Of a stretch of DNA of 64,000 nt, positions 24,901 to 37,581 are shown piece after piece. The DNA is taken from NCBI GenBank assembly GCA_013397455.1, contig VYZB01000297.1, positions 270,140-334,139 on the forward strand. The letters are read 5' to 3'. Position 1 is the first letter of the stretch. Each line of letters begins with the position of its first letter. The DNA comes from Crotophaga sulcirostris. Lineage: Eukaryota; Chordata; Aves; Cuculiformes; Crotophagidae. Both the position numbers and the translations under genes were made by a program. Under the pieces are notes generated by a model. It worked only from the letters and a program-made list of their open reading frames with translations. It was not told the origin of the DNA and ran no database searches.

Positions 24901-24924
24901 ACAAAAAAAAAAAAAAAAAAAAAG
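24901..24924. repeat. Poly-A run
   Basis: More than 20 consecutive A residues after CCTTTCAGATAC. It may be the tail of an old retroposed copy, but no parent sequence is recognisable before it. Confidence 0.9.
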
Positions 24925-25812
24925 AAGTCCTCATTCCTCTCAAAATACAACATGAGCACAAAGGGGAACACCCAGTACCCAGGGTCCTAAGCCCCCTTTC
25001 AGGTATCTGATCACTCAGCCCATACCTGCCCTCCTGGTGAGTTTTGAAAGAGTGTGCAGCTACTGCAGTCACTGCCTCTCTGCAAATGTCATCATAAGGT
25101 CACATTCCCTGACTCAAACTGAAAGAGGAATCAGTCAGAGGGAACACGAAATGCTAATATGAAGTGAACACAACCCAAAGACTATATAAACAAATACATG
25201 TTCCTTGGAGGAAGAGGGAAAGCATAAACATTATCTTTTAGTTACTCTTTGGTGTGCAAATATCATTTATCTTATGTTATAATATAAGTTAGTAAGAATT
25301 CTAATGAAAGACTTGTCTTTTTCTTGACCTTTACAAAATCCACAAAATTGATGGTTGTTGCTGCAAACCCATTGCTCCGAGGCTGTTTCAGGGGAGCAGG
25401 GGGATGAGAATGGCAACAAGAGACACAAGCTGCTGTGAATAGCAAAAGTCCTGGGAAAAACAGCAACTCCAAAACAGTAATAACGGAAAAGTGAAATCAA
25501 TTTTGATAGGAAGCAACCTTTCCACAGTTTTTTTTTAAAGCAGTCTTTGGAAACATATAACAGGTGTTTACCTTTCCATTCAGTCCTTGAGGTCAGTTTA
25601 TGAACAAAGTCTCTTTTGATGCATTTCTCTCCTAACTTCTGATTCCTTTAAGACTGATTTGTTTCTAACTGTTGTGCTTGTTGTGTGCAATGAAACCTAT
25701 TGTGTTGCTCTCCTTCCATTCCCTCAATTATATGAGAACAACAGGCTTTCTAGATATGGATCTGTCTTTGCTTTATTATTGCCACTGATAAACAGCTCTC
25801 AAAAACCAAATA

Positions 25813-25885
25813 ATAGAATCATAGAAAACCAGATTGGAAGGGACCTCAAGGGTCATCTGGTCTGAACTTTTAGATGATACATAGT
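25813..25885 (-). mobile_element. CR1 3' terminal fragment
   Basis: AATAGAATCATAGAAAACCA, GATTGGAAGGGACCTCAAGG and GTCATCTGGTCTGAAC are the inverted CR1 3' end with the classic tail. Sequence beyond 25885 is no longer recognisable. Confidence 0.88.
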
Positions 25886-27487
25886 TTAAATGAGATGACC
25901 CAGAACCCTGTCCTTCTCCACAGAGCTGCTCTCCAGCCAGGTGGAACCCAGTCTGAGATGGGTTCCAGCCTGGATTGTCATGAACGATGAAGGTAGCTTC
26001 TGGCCACCCCAACTGGAAGTGGGCTTGCTGCCATGGGGCTCAGAAACTCTAAGAAGAGGAAGCTGTCATCCACATTGACTCCTGCCATGCCACGCTGGTC
26101 TACTCCCTCTGATGAGATGTCCAGGCCTGGGACATCATTGGTTGCTGTGCAAACAAGAGCAGCAAAAGAACCAGAATAGGCTGTGCTAAAGGACCCTGCA
26201 CCATCATCTCTGTTTACCCAGTGCTGGTTTTGCTGTGCGGTCAAATTCAAATGTAATAAAGTCAATATCTGAAGCCCTGATCAAACAAACTGTTCTTTAC
26301 ACTGGCACTGAGAAATCTTCACTGCCCTGCACTGAGAGAGGATCAGAAGTTTATGTCTCCTTCCAGTTAATATCACAATGCGACAGGTTTGTTTTGTAGG
26401 GCTGACATTTAATTATTTGCCCTACATATCTCAGGTTAAATTTAGAGCTACATTTAGGACAAGTGTCTGGACAGAATGTCATATGACACCGGTGTATATC
26501 TGTTGCACTAGATGCCATATGAACATGCAACATCCAACTCAGTTAAAAATAACCACACACTTACCTAATTCAGCAGGCTTCTGGACTCTATCTACGGAGC
26601 TGGTCAGCAAGCAGTGCAATAATAAAAGCTGCAATGGTATTGAGGGAAGAAACATCACTAAAAGCAAAATAACAGAAAAAAATCTTTTTTCTGCATTTGT
26701 TCTCTCTTTTTTTTTGGTATCAAGTCATAATTAGTGTCCCATAGTAATTTATCCATGACAGTCTAGATTAGCTTAAGGAAGGGCGTGAATAGGTAAAAGA
26801 GTGGAATTGTGAAAAGAATTGTAGATTTTTCTTCCCACTAAAGTGAGAGATCTCTTATTCCTCAAGAGCAGAATTAAGTGGCTCTTAAAACTTCCACCCT
26901 AAACTTAGAAGAGGAGAGATTCTTTCACAGCTAAGAAGTAGCTTGCTACGTAGATGGTTTCCTCAGTTACAACAGGGCTAGATGACACCAGCCAGCCTGG
27001 CTGAGGCAGGGAGAGCCAGATCTCCAAAATCAGCATCCTTAGCTTTCTGAGCTGTGTTTAGAGGTTACAGATCCCAGAACACAGGGGGAAAAAACCTGTT
27101 ATACAAATATAAAACCACCAAGTGAAGCGGAAAATCTGTTTAACACCATCATGGAGAAGGTGAGAACAGACAGCGCAGATAAAGGCTGGGGTAAAGAGTT
27201 GAACATCAGTCAAGCTGCCTTGATGTTGCTCATAGTTGCAATAATAAACAGGATGTGTTTTCTCCATCTGAGCTGCTTCTGTGCTTCTGTGCTTTGGCAT
27301 TTACCTAGGCCCACCTGGCTGATAAGGAAAGGTTAAGGTGTTTTCACCAGGCCTTGGATGGTGGGGCTGTAGGTGCTCTGGCTGTGTGTGTGTGATGGCC
27401 ATCGATGCCGAGCTCTCCTGCGGTGCGAGGAGCTGGCAGCATCCATGGCTCCTTGCTATGGAAACATCCCTGGAGGTCCCACCTGGT

Positions 27488-27550
27488 GCTGTAGCTCCAA
27501 GGACATGGGTGCACAGGGTCCCCATCCACCCATGTCCTTGGAGCTACAGC
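27488..27550. repeat. Perfect inverted repeat (24-bp arms, 15-nt loop)
   Basis: Arms at 27488-27511 and 27527-27550 are exact reverse complements (left arm begins GCTGTAGCTCC, right arm ends GGAGCTACAGC), separated by 15 nt. RNA from either strand would fold into an uninterrupted 24-bp stem. No similar sequence occurs elsewhere in the window. Confidence 0.95.
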
Positions 27551-29137
27551 CTGGCAGAGGGAGGGTCACTGGGATGAGGCAGAAAATGCTGAATGCTGCT
27601 GGCTGTCAAACGGAGGGGCCAACAGCTATCGTGTGCAAAAAAGTTTTTTATGAGGATGCACTAAGTGTGCTAAGGCAGTGTGCAGTGCTGCTGAGCAAGC
27701 ATCTGGGGAGTGCAGGGAACTGACACTCCCGTGGCAGCTGAGCAAGGAGAGGGTTTTATTTCAAGGCATTAGAAATGGGATACAAACAGCTCCTTGGGTC
27801 ACTAGGCTAAAGCTGGTCCAGCCCAAACAGAGGGGGCTGATGCCTGATGGATTTGTAGTAGCTGATAGGGGCATGTGCAGGCTTCATCTGGGTGTGGGGA
27901 CAGGATGGTCGATCACATCATGGGCTACGTTGGGTACTGCCTGGGCTCCTCAGCTAAAAAACCCTCATCCTGGGGTGGGACAGCATTCTGGGACCAGAGC
28001 AAGGCACATTTCCATGTCAGTGCAGGGAAATCTACTCATCCACTTTGTGGCTGCTCTTCAGATACCAAAGCACTTTGTTACAAGGGCATGCCAGCACAAA
28101 ATCTTTCAAAAGTGCTTAAACCTTACTTGCCATTTTTTCCTTTAATGAGTAATTTCCTTTTGACCTGAGATTGTCAGATAAGTTTAGATGTCTTAAGCTA
28201 CTCATACTGTATATGAGTATAAGTAGGTGCATACAGAGTGTCAAAGATATTTTTATTGAAATACTGCAAAGACTGAGTCATTTCTTGGCACATTCTATTT
28301 TTCATGAAAATTGTTTTGCTTTTTCTGCAGCGATTCTACATTATGTCTGTCACTACAGTTGTGGTCACAGTTATATATCATAGATTAATCTCTGATATAA
28401 TTTTATATTCTGCTTTTTAGTACCTAAAAATCAATCAGGCCAGTGCTCAGCTTAAGTAGATCACATAGGCTGACTCTGACAGTGGTTGTTTAGGAGCATT
28501 TGCAAGAAACTTCTGGCAGGATAAATTGTTCCCCTCAGAGACATCCTGCCAGCTCATAAAGACTGGTTTAGATCTTTAAAACTTGGCACTTCGCAACCTT
28601 CCCAAATATTTTTCTGATTATTTACTTCTCAACAATACCATTTTCATATAATGCTGAACTTCTATTTCAATCTTGCTAAATTCTTTATCTCTGTGACATT
28701 TGGAAGCAACAAGTCCCAGAGCTGCAAATAACACATTTCTGTGCTATTGTTGTCAAACTTCTGACAACCTCTTGCCATGTTCCAACTGAGACCCACATGT
28801 GGCTCTGAACACCAGGAGCAGGGACCTCCACCACCAGTAGATGCTGGCACTGTGAGCCAGGCACTACGGGAAAGCAAGGCTGCGCGCGCCAACCTCGCTT
28901 TTGACACTGGGAGTCACACAGAAATAACATCGGGGCGTGCTGCAAACACTGAGTTCAAGTTGCACAGGAAACTGTGGCCAGCTTTAAAGCACAGTCAAAG
29001 AAAAAAAAAAATCCCCAAACCCATGCACGCATCAAGACTTCACTTTTTTCAGGCAGCAGCCTGCGCAGCACGTGGCACCAGCAGAACCTTAGGCACACTG
29101 ATGCCTGGCAAGAGCCAAAACACTCCTATCACAAAGA

Positions 29138-29403
29138 AGTATCACAGTGTCACAAGGTTGGAAAGGACCTCTGAGATCATTGAGTCCAACCTATAACCCA
29201 ACACTAACACCAACCCATCATCTAAACCATGGCACTGAGTGCCTCATCCAATCTCCCCTTAAACACCTCCAGGGTTGGTGACTCCACCACCTCCTTGGGC
29301 AGCGCATCCCAATGGCCAATCACCCTTTCAGGGAAGAACTTTTTCCTAATATCAAACCTAAACTTTCCCTGATGAAGCTTGAGTCCATGTCCTCTTGTTC
29401 TGT
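29138..29403 (-). mobile_element. CR1 LINE 3' fragment
   Basis: Inverted CR1 from AGTATCACAGTGTCACAAGG through GAGATCATTGAGTCCAACCT and ATCACCCTTTCAGGGAAGAA to TGAGTCCATGTCCTCTTGTT. Confidence 0.95.
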
Positions 29404-30993
29404 GTGTAAGTGATTGCTAGCATAAATTTTCACCAGAGTTATGAAATGTCCATGACTGTTGGATCACTGTGCAGGATGTTAATAGAAATGGAGTGTTTCA
29501 TTATAATTTTATTAATAAATATTTTTTTTTAAAGAGAAAGATTTACCAGAAACAACCGGAGTAATTGAAGGGTGCTGTCTTCGTCACTGATCTTTGTAAC
29601 CACAATCTATACCATATGTTTGGCCCCAGGATCAGTTTGTATCTGCTCTGCATCACATCTGTTCACATCTGTATAACAAAGCATGAGAACCAGGACTGGT
29701 TTTGTGGTAAGCTCAGGTACATGAGAGAAGCTGATGGAGTCATACTGGACTAAGTGAGGACAAAGCAATCAGTCAAAAACCCGTAACATGCTGGCCATAA
29801 CACATGTAAATATGCAAAGAAAGAATAGATCAATCAGACATTACCAACTTTTTCTTCCCCTCATGTAATTCAGGTTACCAGTGACAGAAGTGCCACAGGT
29901 CATTAATATTTGCCTGGACAAACTGCAGTGTATTGACCTGGCTTCTGTGATCATGCAGGAACATCCTTGGCCCCCAGGACTTCGGTTTTGACCATGGCTG
30001 GATTCCCTCTCTCCAGGTGACTGTGGAGCTTGCCAGAGTTGGCTCCAGAGTCTGGCTCCAGAGTTTTTCCTTCATGGGAGCAGCATGGATAGGAGACAGC
30101 TCTGAACTTCTGATTCTACCTTCTTGTGGGTGATGCAGTCAATTTTTCTCCACTATTGTATTAGAGGATTAGAGTTCCAGTAGAAGAGGTTTCAAACTGT
30201 TTTAGAGCTCAGTGTTTTGCAGCAAATTGGCTGTGACCCCTGCAGCACCATGCAAGGCAACCAAGAGGGTTGTGATATGTTGAAACATTTATTACACTAT
30301 AAAATGAATACAGTTCTGCTCCCTGACCCCCTCCACATGTCTAAGGTCAACTATGCTCTGTCAGCTTCTCCAAACAAGCAAGTCAGTCCAACAAGCTTTG
30401 ATACTTTTTTCTCTTGCTTTTATAACAAATACATTGTGGCCAAGGGAATATTTGTGTTAGAATGAGGGGGGCCACCACCAGTGGAGGCTGTTAAACATAC
30501 CCCCAGCTTGTAGAAGGCACATTTAGTGTAGATAAACCCATTTGTGTTTTAATGCTGTATTTAAACACTTTGGTGGTTTTCTTTTAAGTAAATTCACTGA
30601 TGTGGTGTTTACATACATGTAAAGGTCCTGTCTATCATTACCAAAGTCTCTAATCCTGCTGAGCTACACACACCTTACAAAAGATTCATTAAATGCACTT
30701 TCTTAAATGCATCTTAAATCCTACCTGAAAGCTTTCAAGCATTCCAGGTCATTGGGATTTCAGTACAGTCTCAGTGTGAAGTGATAATTCTGCACCAAAA
30801 GGTTTATCAGGGAGAGCTATTTAACACCTAGTCAGGTGTTAAGCCTATAAATAGTTTATCTCTTGGCAACGTTGGGGTTTTGAGCCATGAAAAGTCACTG
30901 GCTTGCTTTCACTATGAGGTCAAATCTGTTTCAAGGAATGGCCTGTTTAAAGGACACAGAAGTCTCTGTGCAGACTTTAAAAGAAAACCCAAA

Positions 30994-31024
30994 CCACCAA
31001 AACAAACAAACCAACCAACCAACA
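30994..31024 (+). repeat. AAAC/AACC simple repeat
   Basis: A run of AAACAAACAAACC changing to CAACCAACCAAC. A degenerate tetranucleotide microsatellite. Confidence 0.8.
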
Positions 31025-33007
31025 TGAAAAACCTACACCAAGACCCAAAATAAATAAACGGTCTTAAAAGCCCATTTCACTTATTGGCATGAAATCTCAC
31101 ACTAGATTAATTTTCTTGTTGGGTCACTACAGACTCTGGCTGTACTCATTCTCTTTCCATAGAGCAACACCTTACTTGGTGAAGAGTTTTCCTCCTTTCC
31201 ATCCTTGTAACCACGTTTTCCAGAAATTAGATTCCGTGGGATAGAAGCTTAAACCACTGAGTAGTAGAGGTACGAAGGCCCATACATTTCCCTGACAAAA
31301 CATTGAAACGAAATCACTTCAGCCACCTTGTTTTCTTACCTTTCCACATTCTCTAAGTAACACAGGGCTGTTTCTTTTTGCCAGACATCCACCAGCAGAG
31401 GCACTTTACGTAATTTTCTCACACCTCAGATTAGCTGGTGCTTTGGACTCAGCAGATTAAGCAGCAGTCTCCACTGTTCAGGTGGGGAAGGAGGCCTGGT
31501 GTGGTTTTTCCCCGAAGGAGTGTGTTTCAAGCCTCTTCACAGTCACAGGGGAAGAACCTGAAAATGTGAAACTCCCATATTTAAAACCAAGCAAGCACAA
31601 AGAGCTCCGAAACTCTATTTTTGGATCTCGTGATTTTTGAGATGACCTTCAGACGCAGCAGAGGGGAGAGAGCTGAGTGCTGAGATCCCAATGCTCCTCA
31701 CCAGTCATCTTGAATCAATTCCCACTGCTGGACACACTCCCCAGCAGTGAGATGAGGCTGTTGTGCAGAGGTTCTGGTCCTTCCCAGATTTTGTAAGGTG
31801 CAGGCGCTCCCTCAGAGGTCCATGAGCAGTCAGAATAACACATCCCACAGGAAGAAATCAGTACCTCAGCAGGATTTGGCCTCTGCCATGGGAAGAAAGG
31901 ACAACAAGGTATGTGAGATAGATGAGGGGTGGCACCTATATCCACTTCATGGTCCGTTTCCCTTGTGCCCTTCTACGGATAATTTGGAACATGCTGGGGA
32001 ATCTGTGGTGAGAGCTATCGTCAGGGAGCACAAGACTTTCTCAGCTACAAATCAGAATTTGATGAAGAATTTAGTCATCCTGTCAGATGAGTGCAAAACG
32101 AAGCCAGCATGACCTTGAAGCCTTGCTAATGGGAACATGATATCACAAAAATTGTAATGTTATTAAGCATGTTATTTATGGTTTATAGGGCAATATTGAG
32201 GTCAACAGAGTAACACTATCTAAAAATCAAATACTTTGTGGTGCTGAATGCCATATTCCTGCAAGAAATCCCTAAGGTCCAGACTCACACAGAACAGCTG
32301 AAGGGGGAAATGTTTGTCCAGTTATTGCCGACCATGAATATAAAAAATATCCGCCTTGTTTGAACAGGGTAGAAAAAAAGCCCTGTTGTCAAATGAGTGG
32401 TGTCAGTGAACACTACGCAGTCTGGATTCCCTCCCTGTTTGAAGTCACACAGGGATATCAAGTGGCTTCCTGGAGGGGGACCAAGTACAATCCAGGCCAT
32501 GGTGATAAACAGAGGTGGTGGCTGAAACCCAGTTTTAAGTTATGTTTATGAAATATTGCTGCTGAAGTCAATTTCTATGGTGAAAAGATTACTCCTAATA
32601 TTTTTGGTCGAATTAAAAAATCCTTACTTATCAAATCAAATTCTTACTTATTATTTTAATTGGGATAAATTGAGAATCTGTGCCGTTACGGGCAAGAAAA
32701 AGCAGTCCTGCAAAAGCCTGCCCCCTCAGATCATTGCCCTGGATCTGACATCCCAGGCCAGGTCCCAAGGAGGCTCAAGTGGCACCCGATGGGCTTGGGT
32801 TGCTCCTGGGTGTCATCCCATATTCTGCTCAGTTTCACATTTCAGATTTTTTTAATGATTTTCTGATACTGCTTGTAGTGTTGCTGTATAGTTCAAGACT
32901 CAGAATGAACCAGTACTTCCATGGACTGTACAGATATAAAAAAGCCCAAAACAAACCCACCTCACCCATGCTCATTTAGAGAAGGACATGGATTTTCCTT
33001 TGGTGTT

Positions 33008-33245
33008 GAAAGCTCGATCTGTAGTATTTGGAAGCTGATATTGTTTGATAAAGAGGAATTATGAAAGCTCAGTTCCATAGTATTTGGAAGCTGATATTTT
33101 TTGATAAATTGGAATTATGAAAGCTCAGTTCCATAGTATTTGGAAGCTGATATTGTTTGATAAATAGGAATTATGAAAGCTCAGTTCCATAGTATTTGGA
33201 AGCTGATATTTTTTGATAAATAGGAATTATCAAAGCTCAGTTCAC
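33008..33245. repeat. 56-bp minisatellite, four units plus a partial
   Basis: Units begin at 33008, 33063, 33119, 33175 and 33231 (last partial). The first unit is 55 bp and the others 56 bp, each with GAAAGCTCAGTTCCATAGTA and TTTGGAAGCTGATATT. Units alternate between GATATTGTTT and GATATTTTTT (units 1 and 3 against 2 and 4), so the array probably grew by doubling a two-unit block. Confidence 0.95.
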
Positions 33246-35095
33246 AGCTTAGAAACCTTTAAAAGACATCACCTTTTTAAAACCAGCCCAGGACAAAGAA
33301 CCAACAACTGACAGAAAACTAAGTTGTACAGCAAAATAAAGAAGAAAATAAGAACATGTTTAAAGGCCTGAGGAAGGCAAGTGGTTTTATTGCTGATGTG
33401 TTAAAAGAAATGGTTGAAGAACAATTTATGCATGTGAAAATGGGACCCAGATAACTCTGTCCAGGCCAGCCAGCTGAAGGGAAGCGCGCTCTGCCGATGG
33501 AAGGGACAGCCAGCACTGCAGGGCTCTGCGAGGTTTTGTTTTCCATGGGCAGTATCATGGGTATCTTACGTAATTAGCTTCACTGGGACTTAAAAAGCAG
33601 GATTCAGAGGCAGCTGGGTATATCCTCCTCATTCTGGCTGCCTCTGTTCCTCCCCAAGCACCCTCTCATTTCTCTGAGCGTCCTTGCCCAAGACTGGTGC
33701 ATCTCATCCCCCACGTTTATCACTGCAGATAAAACAAGCTTCGTGCAGATGAAAGGACAGAGCATCACTCACACGGAGAAGGCTGTCATGCTCCAGTCCT
33801 GGAGTGAATCTCATTAACAGAGCAAATGCTAATAGGCACTGCTAATGTTGAAAATGCTTCTGAGTGAAAACAAGACTTCCCAAACCCCTGTTTTTTAATA
33901 GAAAACGTATCTGCCCTTTGAGATATTACAAAAAAATATGTAAATACTTGAAAAAGTACAATCACAGGGTGTTTAGACTAGACTTGCACTTTGCTCTGTG
34001 TATCCTTCAGCTTTCCTAGAGGTCAGGATTGTCTCCTGGGAGAAAGGCCAGGTCCTCTCAGGGAGAGAAGGCTGAGGGGTCATCTAGGGAGCCCAGCCTT
34101 AAGACGAGAATAACAGCTGCAGATGAAAAATGCAACTTTTAAGAGGCATTACAGCTCCTGTTTTGAATGCAGTCTTTCATGGTTTTGGAAATTAAGTCAG
34201 AATTTTCCACTGAATAAAATGTTTCCATTTCAGCAACAACTTCCTTCATTTCTCCTCTCCAACCAAAATGCTTCAAATGATTTCAACTAAACCTGTAAAC
34301 TGCTGCATATAATTTTTGTTTCCTTATTCTTTTATTTACACAATGTTTGGAGTTGTTGTGGTCTTTGTTTCCATGACAGGGCTGCAAGGGCTAGATGGTG
34401 CCCACCCTGGTCTTGGTTCCTCTGGAATCAAGCAAAAGCCCTGAAAATTATGTAGCAAAACTCAGAAATATCTCATTCTTCCTCTTTGCACCTTTGTTTA
34501 GCCTGTGTAGAGTTAAAATACAGTTAAATTGCATAGGTACCTGTATTTCAATGGAAAGTGCCTATTGTCTTATACAGTGGAAGTAATCATAATGACTTAA
34601 AGCTGTTGATTTAGAGAGCTAATTGACTCTGGTTCTATTTAAACTCTATTGCACGAAGTGAATGACAACTACAAGACAAAAAAAAAAATCTTACATTCAA
34701 AAATATTAAATGACCACAGTCTTCGGCAGCAATTAAGCAAAAGCACAAAAGAAAAAAGCTTAAAAGAATATTAACGGTACGAAGGTTAATCCACCCTTCT
34801 GGAAAACTGCTGAAGCTTTGCAGTCAAAGACACTTGGGGCAGCCAGAGTGCTAGTAATGGTAAGTTCACACCACTGCCTTGGGAGCCTGCCTTCCTTAGC
34901 AAAACTGGCCAAAGGAAGAGCACCACATCCATTGCCAGCTTCCAAGGCACCCGGGATAGCTGGGCAGAGAGGTGCCTTTTGGCTCTCCCAAAGAACAGCA
35001 GTGAGACAAGAAGAGCAAACACCATGGGTTTAAGGATTGTATTCCCAAAGGGCTTGAAAGCCTGGATAGGAACACCAGTTAACCTCAGATCACCT

Positions 35096-35216
35096 TTGGA
35101 GATTGGCTGAGGCACTCAGTGCCAGGGTTTAGATGATGGGTTGGTGTTGGTGTTGGGTTATGGGTTGGACTCGATGATCTCAGAGGTCCTTTCCAACCTT
35201 GTGATACTGTGATCAG
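35096..35216 (+). mobile_element. CR1 short 3' copy (about 118 bp)
   Basis: Begins GGAGATTGGCTGAGGCACTC and ends CCAACCTTGTGATACTGTGA. It shares its 5' truncation point and a GCTGAGG variant with the copies at 35975-36093 and 37467-37581. Confidence 0.93.
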
Positions 35217-35974
35217 CCACATTAAGGTAAAACAAAATAATGCATTTACTGGCAATAGAGGTGATGTTCTAGTTGATACATTTTTGCTGAAGCTGAGGCA
35301 GTTTGGGATGTTGAGGCTGCAGCATGGGTGCTCCTGACACCCACCCTGGGGCTGACAGACCCTGGTGGCTCTGCCCCAGCCTGGGGGTTTCAGAAGGCTC
35401 CTGCAGATGCTTGGGGCACTGACAGATGCTGTTGGCTGTGGAGCTGACAAGTGTGTCGGTTCCACTCAGCCACACTGGGGAGGTTTCGGTTTGCTGGAAA
35501 TTCGCAAAAAAATGTTGATTTCCACCCAATTTGGATCAAACCCAGTTTGGAAAAAAAAAAAAAAAAAGCAAAAGATTTCCCACAACCTCTCACTTTTTGG
35601 TTGGCTCTGCTTACTACCTGTACACACAGTGCTTCAGGGACCCTGCCCTGGAGAGAGGTCAAAGGCACACAGTCATCCAAGACAAAGACAAATACAGATT
35701 TGCCTCAAAACAAACTGTTTAAACATCTGCTTACAAAACATCAGTCCTCACTGGCAAGACCTACATCTGCCCGTTTGCTTCACACCACTGTTCTCTCTAG
35801 AAGTTTTCCAGCTTCCTTTGCCCTGCCTCGCTAGGGTAGACTTAAAGGACAGCTGTGATCATCTCCAGGACTGGACATGCACAGAAAAACGTGTGTGCAC
35901 AAGAACAAAATCGATGCAAAATGCTGAGGATTTAACTGAAGCCAAAGTCTAGTCTCTTCTTTCTGCTTCTTGTT

Positions 35975-36093
35975 TCACAGTTTCACAGTATCACAAGGTT
36001 GGAAAGGACCTCTAAGATCATCAAGTCCAACCCATAACTCAACGCCAACACCAACCCAGCATCTAAACCATGGCACTGAGTGCCTCAGCCAAA
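35975..36093 (-). mobile_element. CR1 short 3' copy (about 118 bp)
   Basis: Inverted CR1 starting TTTCACAGTATCACAAGGTT and ending GCACTGAGTGCCTCAGCCAA. It has nearly the same length and breakpoint as the copy 0.8 kb to the left, on the opposite strand. Confidence 0.93.
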
Positions 36094-37466
36094 CATCATT
36101 GTTCTTTGTTGCTGAGATAAATGAGTTACCAAAAAAGTAGGTTTGGGCAAGTAAAAAGGGCAACGCAAATATCCAATGCAAATACCCAAAATTCCAATAA
36201 TTTCACCCGCAAGCCACAAACAAAAGGGCACATTTGCAGATATATAAACTGGTCCTGTGGCATCTCCGAGTGTTACACTGGTAGTTCCTGTTACACTCAC
36301 GGTTCAGGATGCTTCTGGTCACAGTCCCTTGTTTTGCAGCAGAGGCACCTGCCCAGCATTCCTCAAGCTTTGCCAGTGCTTCTGTGCCATCTAGCGTCAG
36401 TTTGGCCTCAGTACCAAAATATCCCTCACCACTGGTGAGATACAGACCTTCTGGAAAGTACTCAGTTGGCTAAGTGCTAATAATTTTAGCTGGGTAAAGA
36501 CATATCTGAGACGGAGGACACATAAACCCTATTGCATCCATAGGCACTCAATCATCGAGTCATTAAACACCAGGGAGAGAGGAACACAGGAAAGTTATTC
36601 TTTCTGCCCATCTCTTCCCCTGTTACCTGGGGAAAAAAAAAGTGCTGCAGTTTTGCCCTCTGGGAACTACGTAATGAAGTTCAACTCAGAAGGCATTTTA
36701 AACTCCCTCAATGTCTTTTTAAGTGCTCCAATGCAATTGTATGTTTCCCTCTGGAGAGAAAACACAAAGATCCACTAAAACAGATGTTGGAGTTGTTATT
36801 CCAGAGGTAAATCAAGCATGAAGTGCCTTATTATTGTTTTCCTTTTCTCTAATTAATAAAGCCCTGCTTAATCACAGCTTTCATAAGCTTCTATTCAGAG
36901 AGGTCAGCAAGAGCAAGATCTCCTCCCCTCTGCTCTGTTTATCAGAGCCCACAAACCCTTTACTCATATTGTGAATTTTTTTTTAAAAATCATATTAATT
37001 AGAGGTGTTTTAACCACTTGGATGTTGGCTCTATTATTCACTATGTGAACTATCAGGAATGTAGTTATGGTATTTATCATCTCTTAGGAACTCTCTTCTT
37101 GATCACTGCAGTGCATCTACACCTGGTAAGAGTTGGGTTTGGTGCAACACCTGAATAAATAAAGATGGGGAAAGCTGCAAATGTAAAAAGAAGAGATGGA
37201 TTGATAGGGATTTAGATTCAGCCATGATAAGAACCAACAAGAGACAGAGTAAGAACTCCATTATTGTGATAATGCCTAGAGAAATGGGGCAGAAAGGTGG
37301 GGTGGTAATGACAGACAATGGTGAGAGACCTTGATGCACGAGATGTTAAAACAGAACTGTGAGTTAATCACTGCATCAACTAATTCCTCAATACATCCAC
37401 TGTTGCAATGTGCTGTGCACTTATAACCCAACAGTAAATTTGGTTATGTACACAGTAGACCAGAAG

Positions 37467-37581
37467 ACTGGCTGAGGCACTCAGTGCCATGGTTTAGGTG
37501 ATGGGTTGGTGTTGGTGTTGGGTTATAGGTTGGACTTGATGATCTCAGAGGTTCCTTCCAACCTGGTGATACTGTGATACT
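37467..37581 (+). mobile_element. CR1 short 3' copy (about 115 bp)
   Basis: Begins AGACTGGCTGAGGCACTCAG and ends CCTGGTGATACTGTGATAC. It is the third copy truncated at the same place. Confidence 0.93.

Noticed and set aside
25978..26265. 95-codon minus-strand ORF (GLDISSEGVDQRGMAGVN)
   Set aside because: It looked protein-like, but I could not tie it to any family, and there are no clear splice borders or neighbours. Could be a decayed pseudogene.
31798..32112. 104-codon plus-strand ORF
   Set aside because: Checked for retroviral or helicase similarity; none seen.
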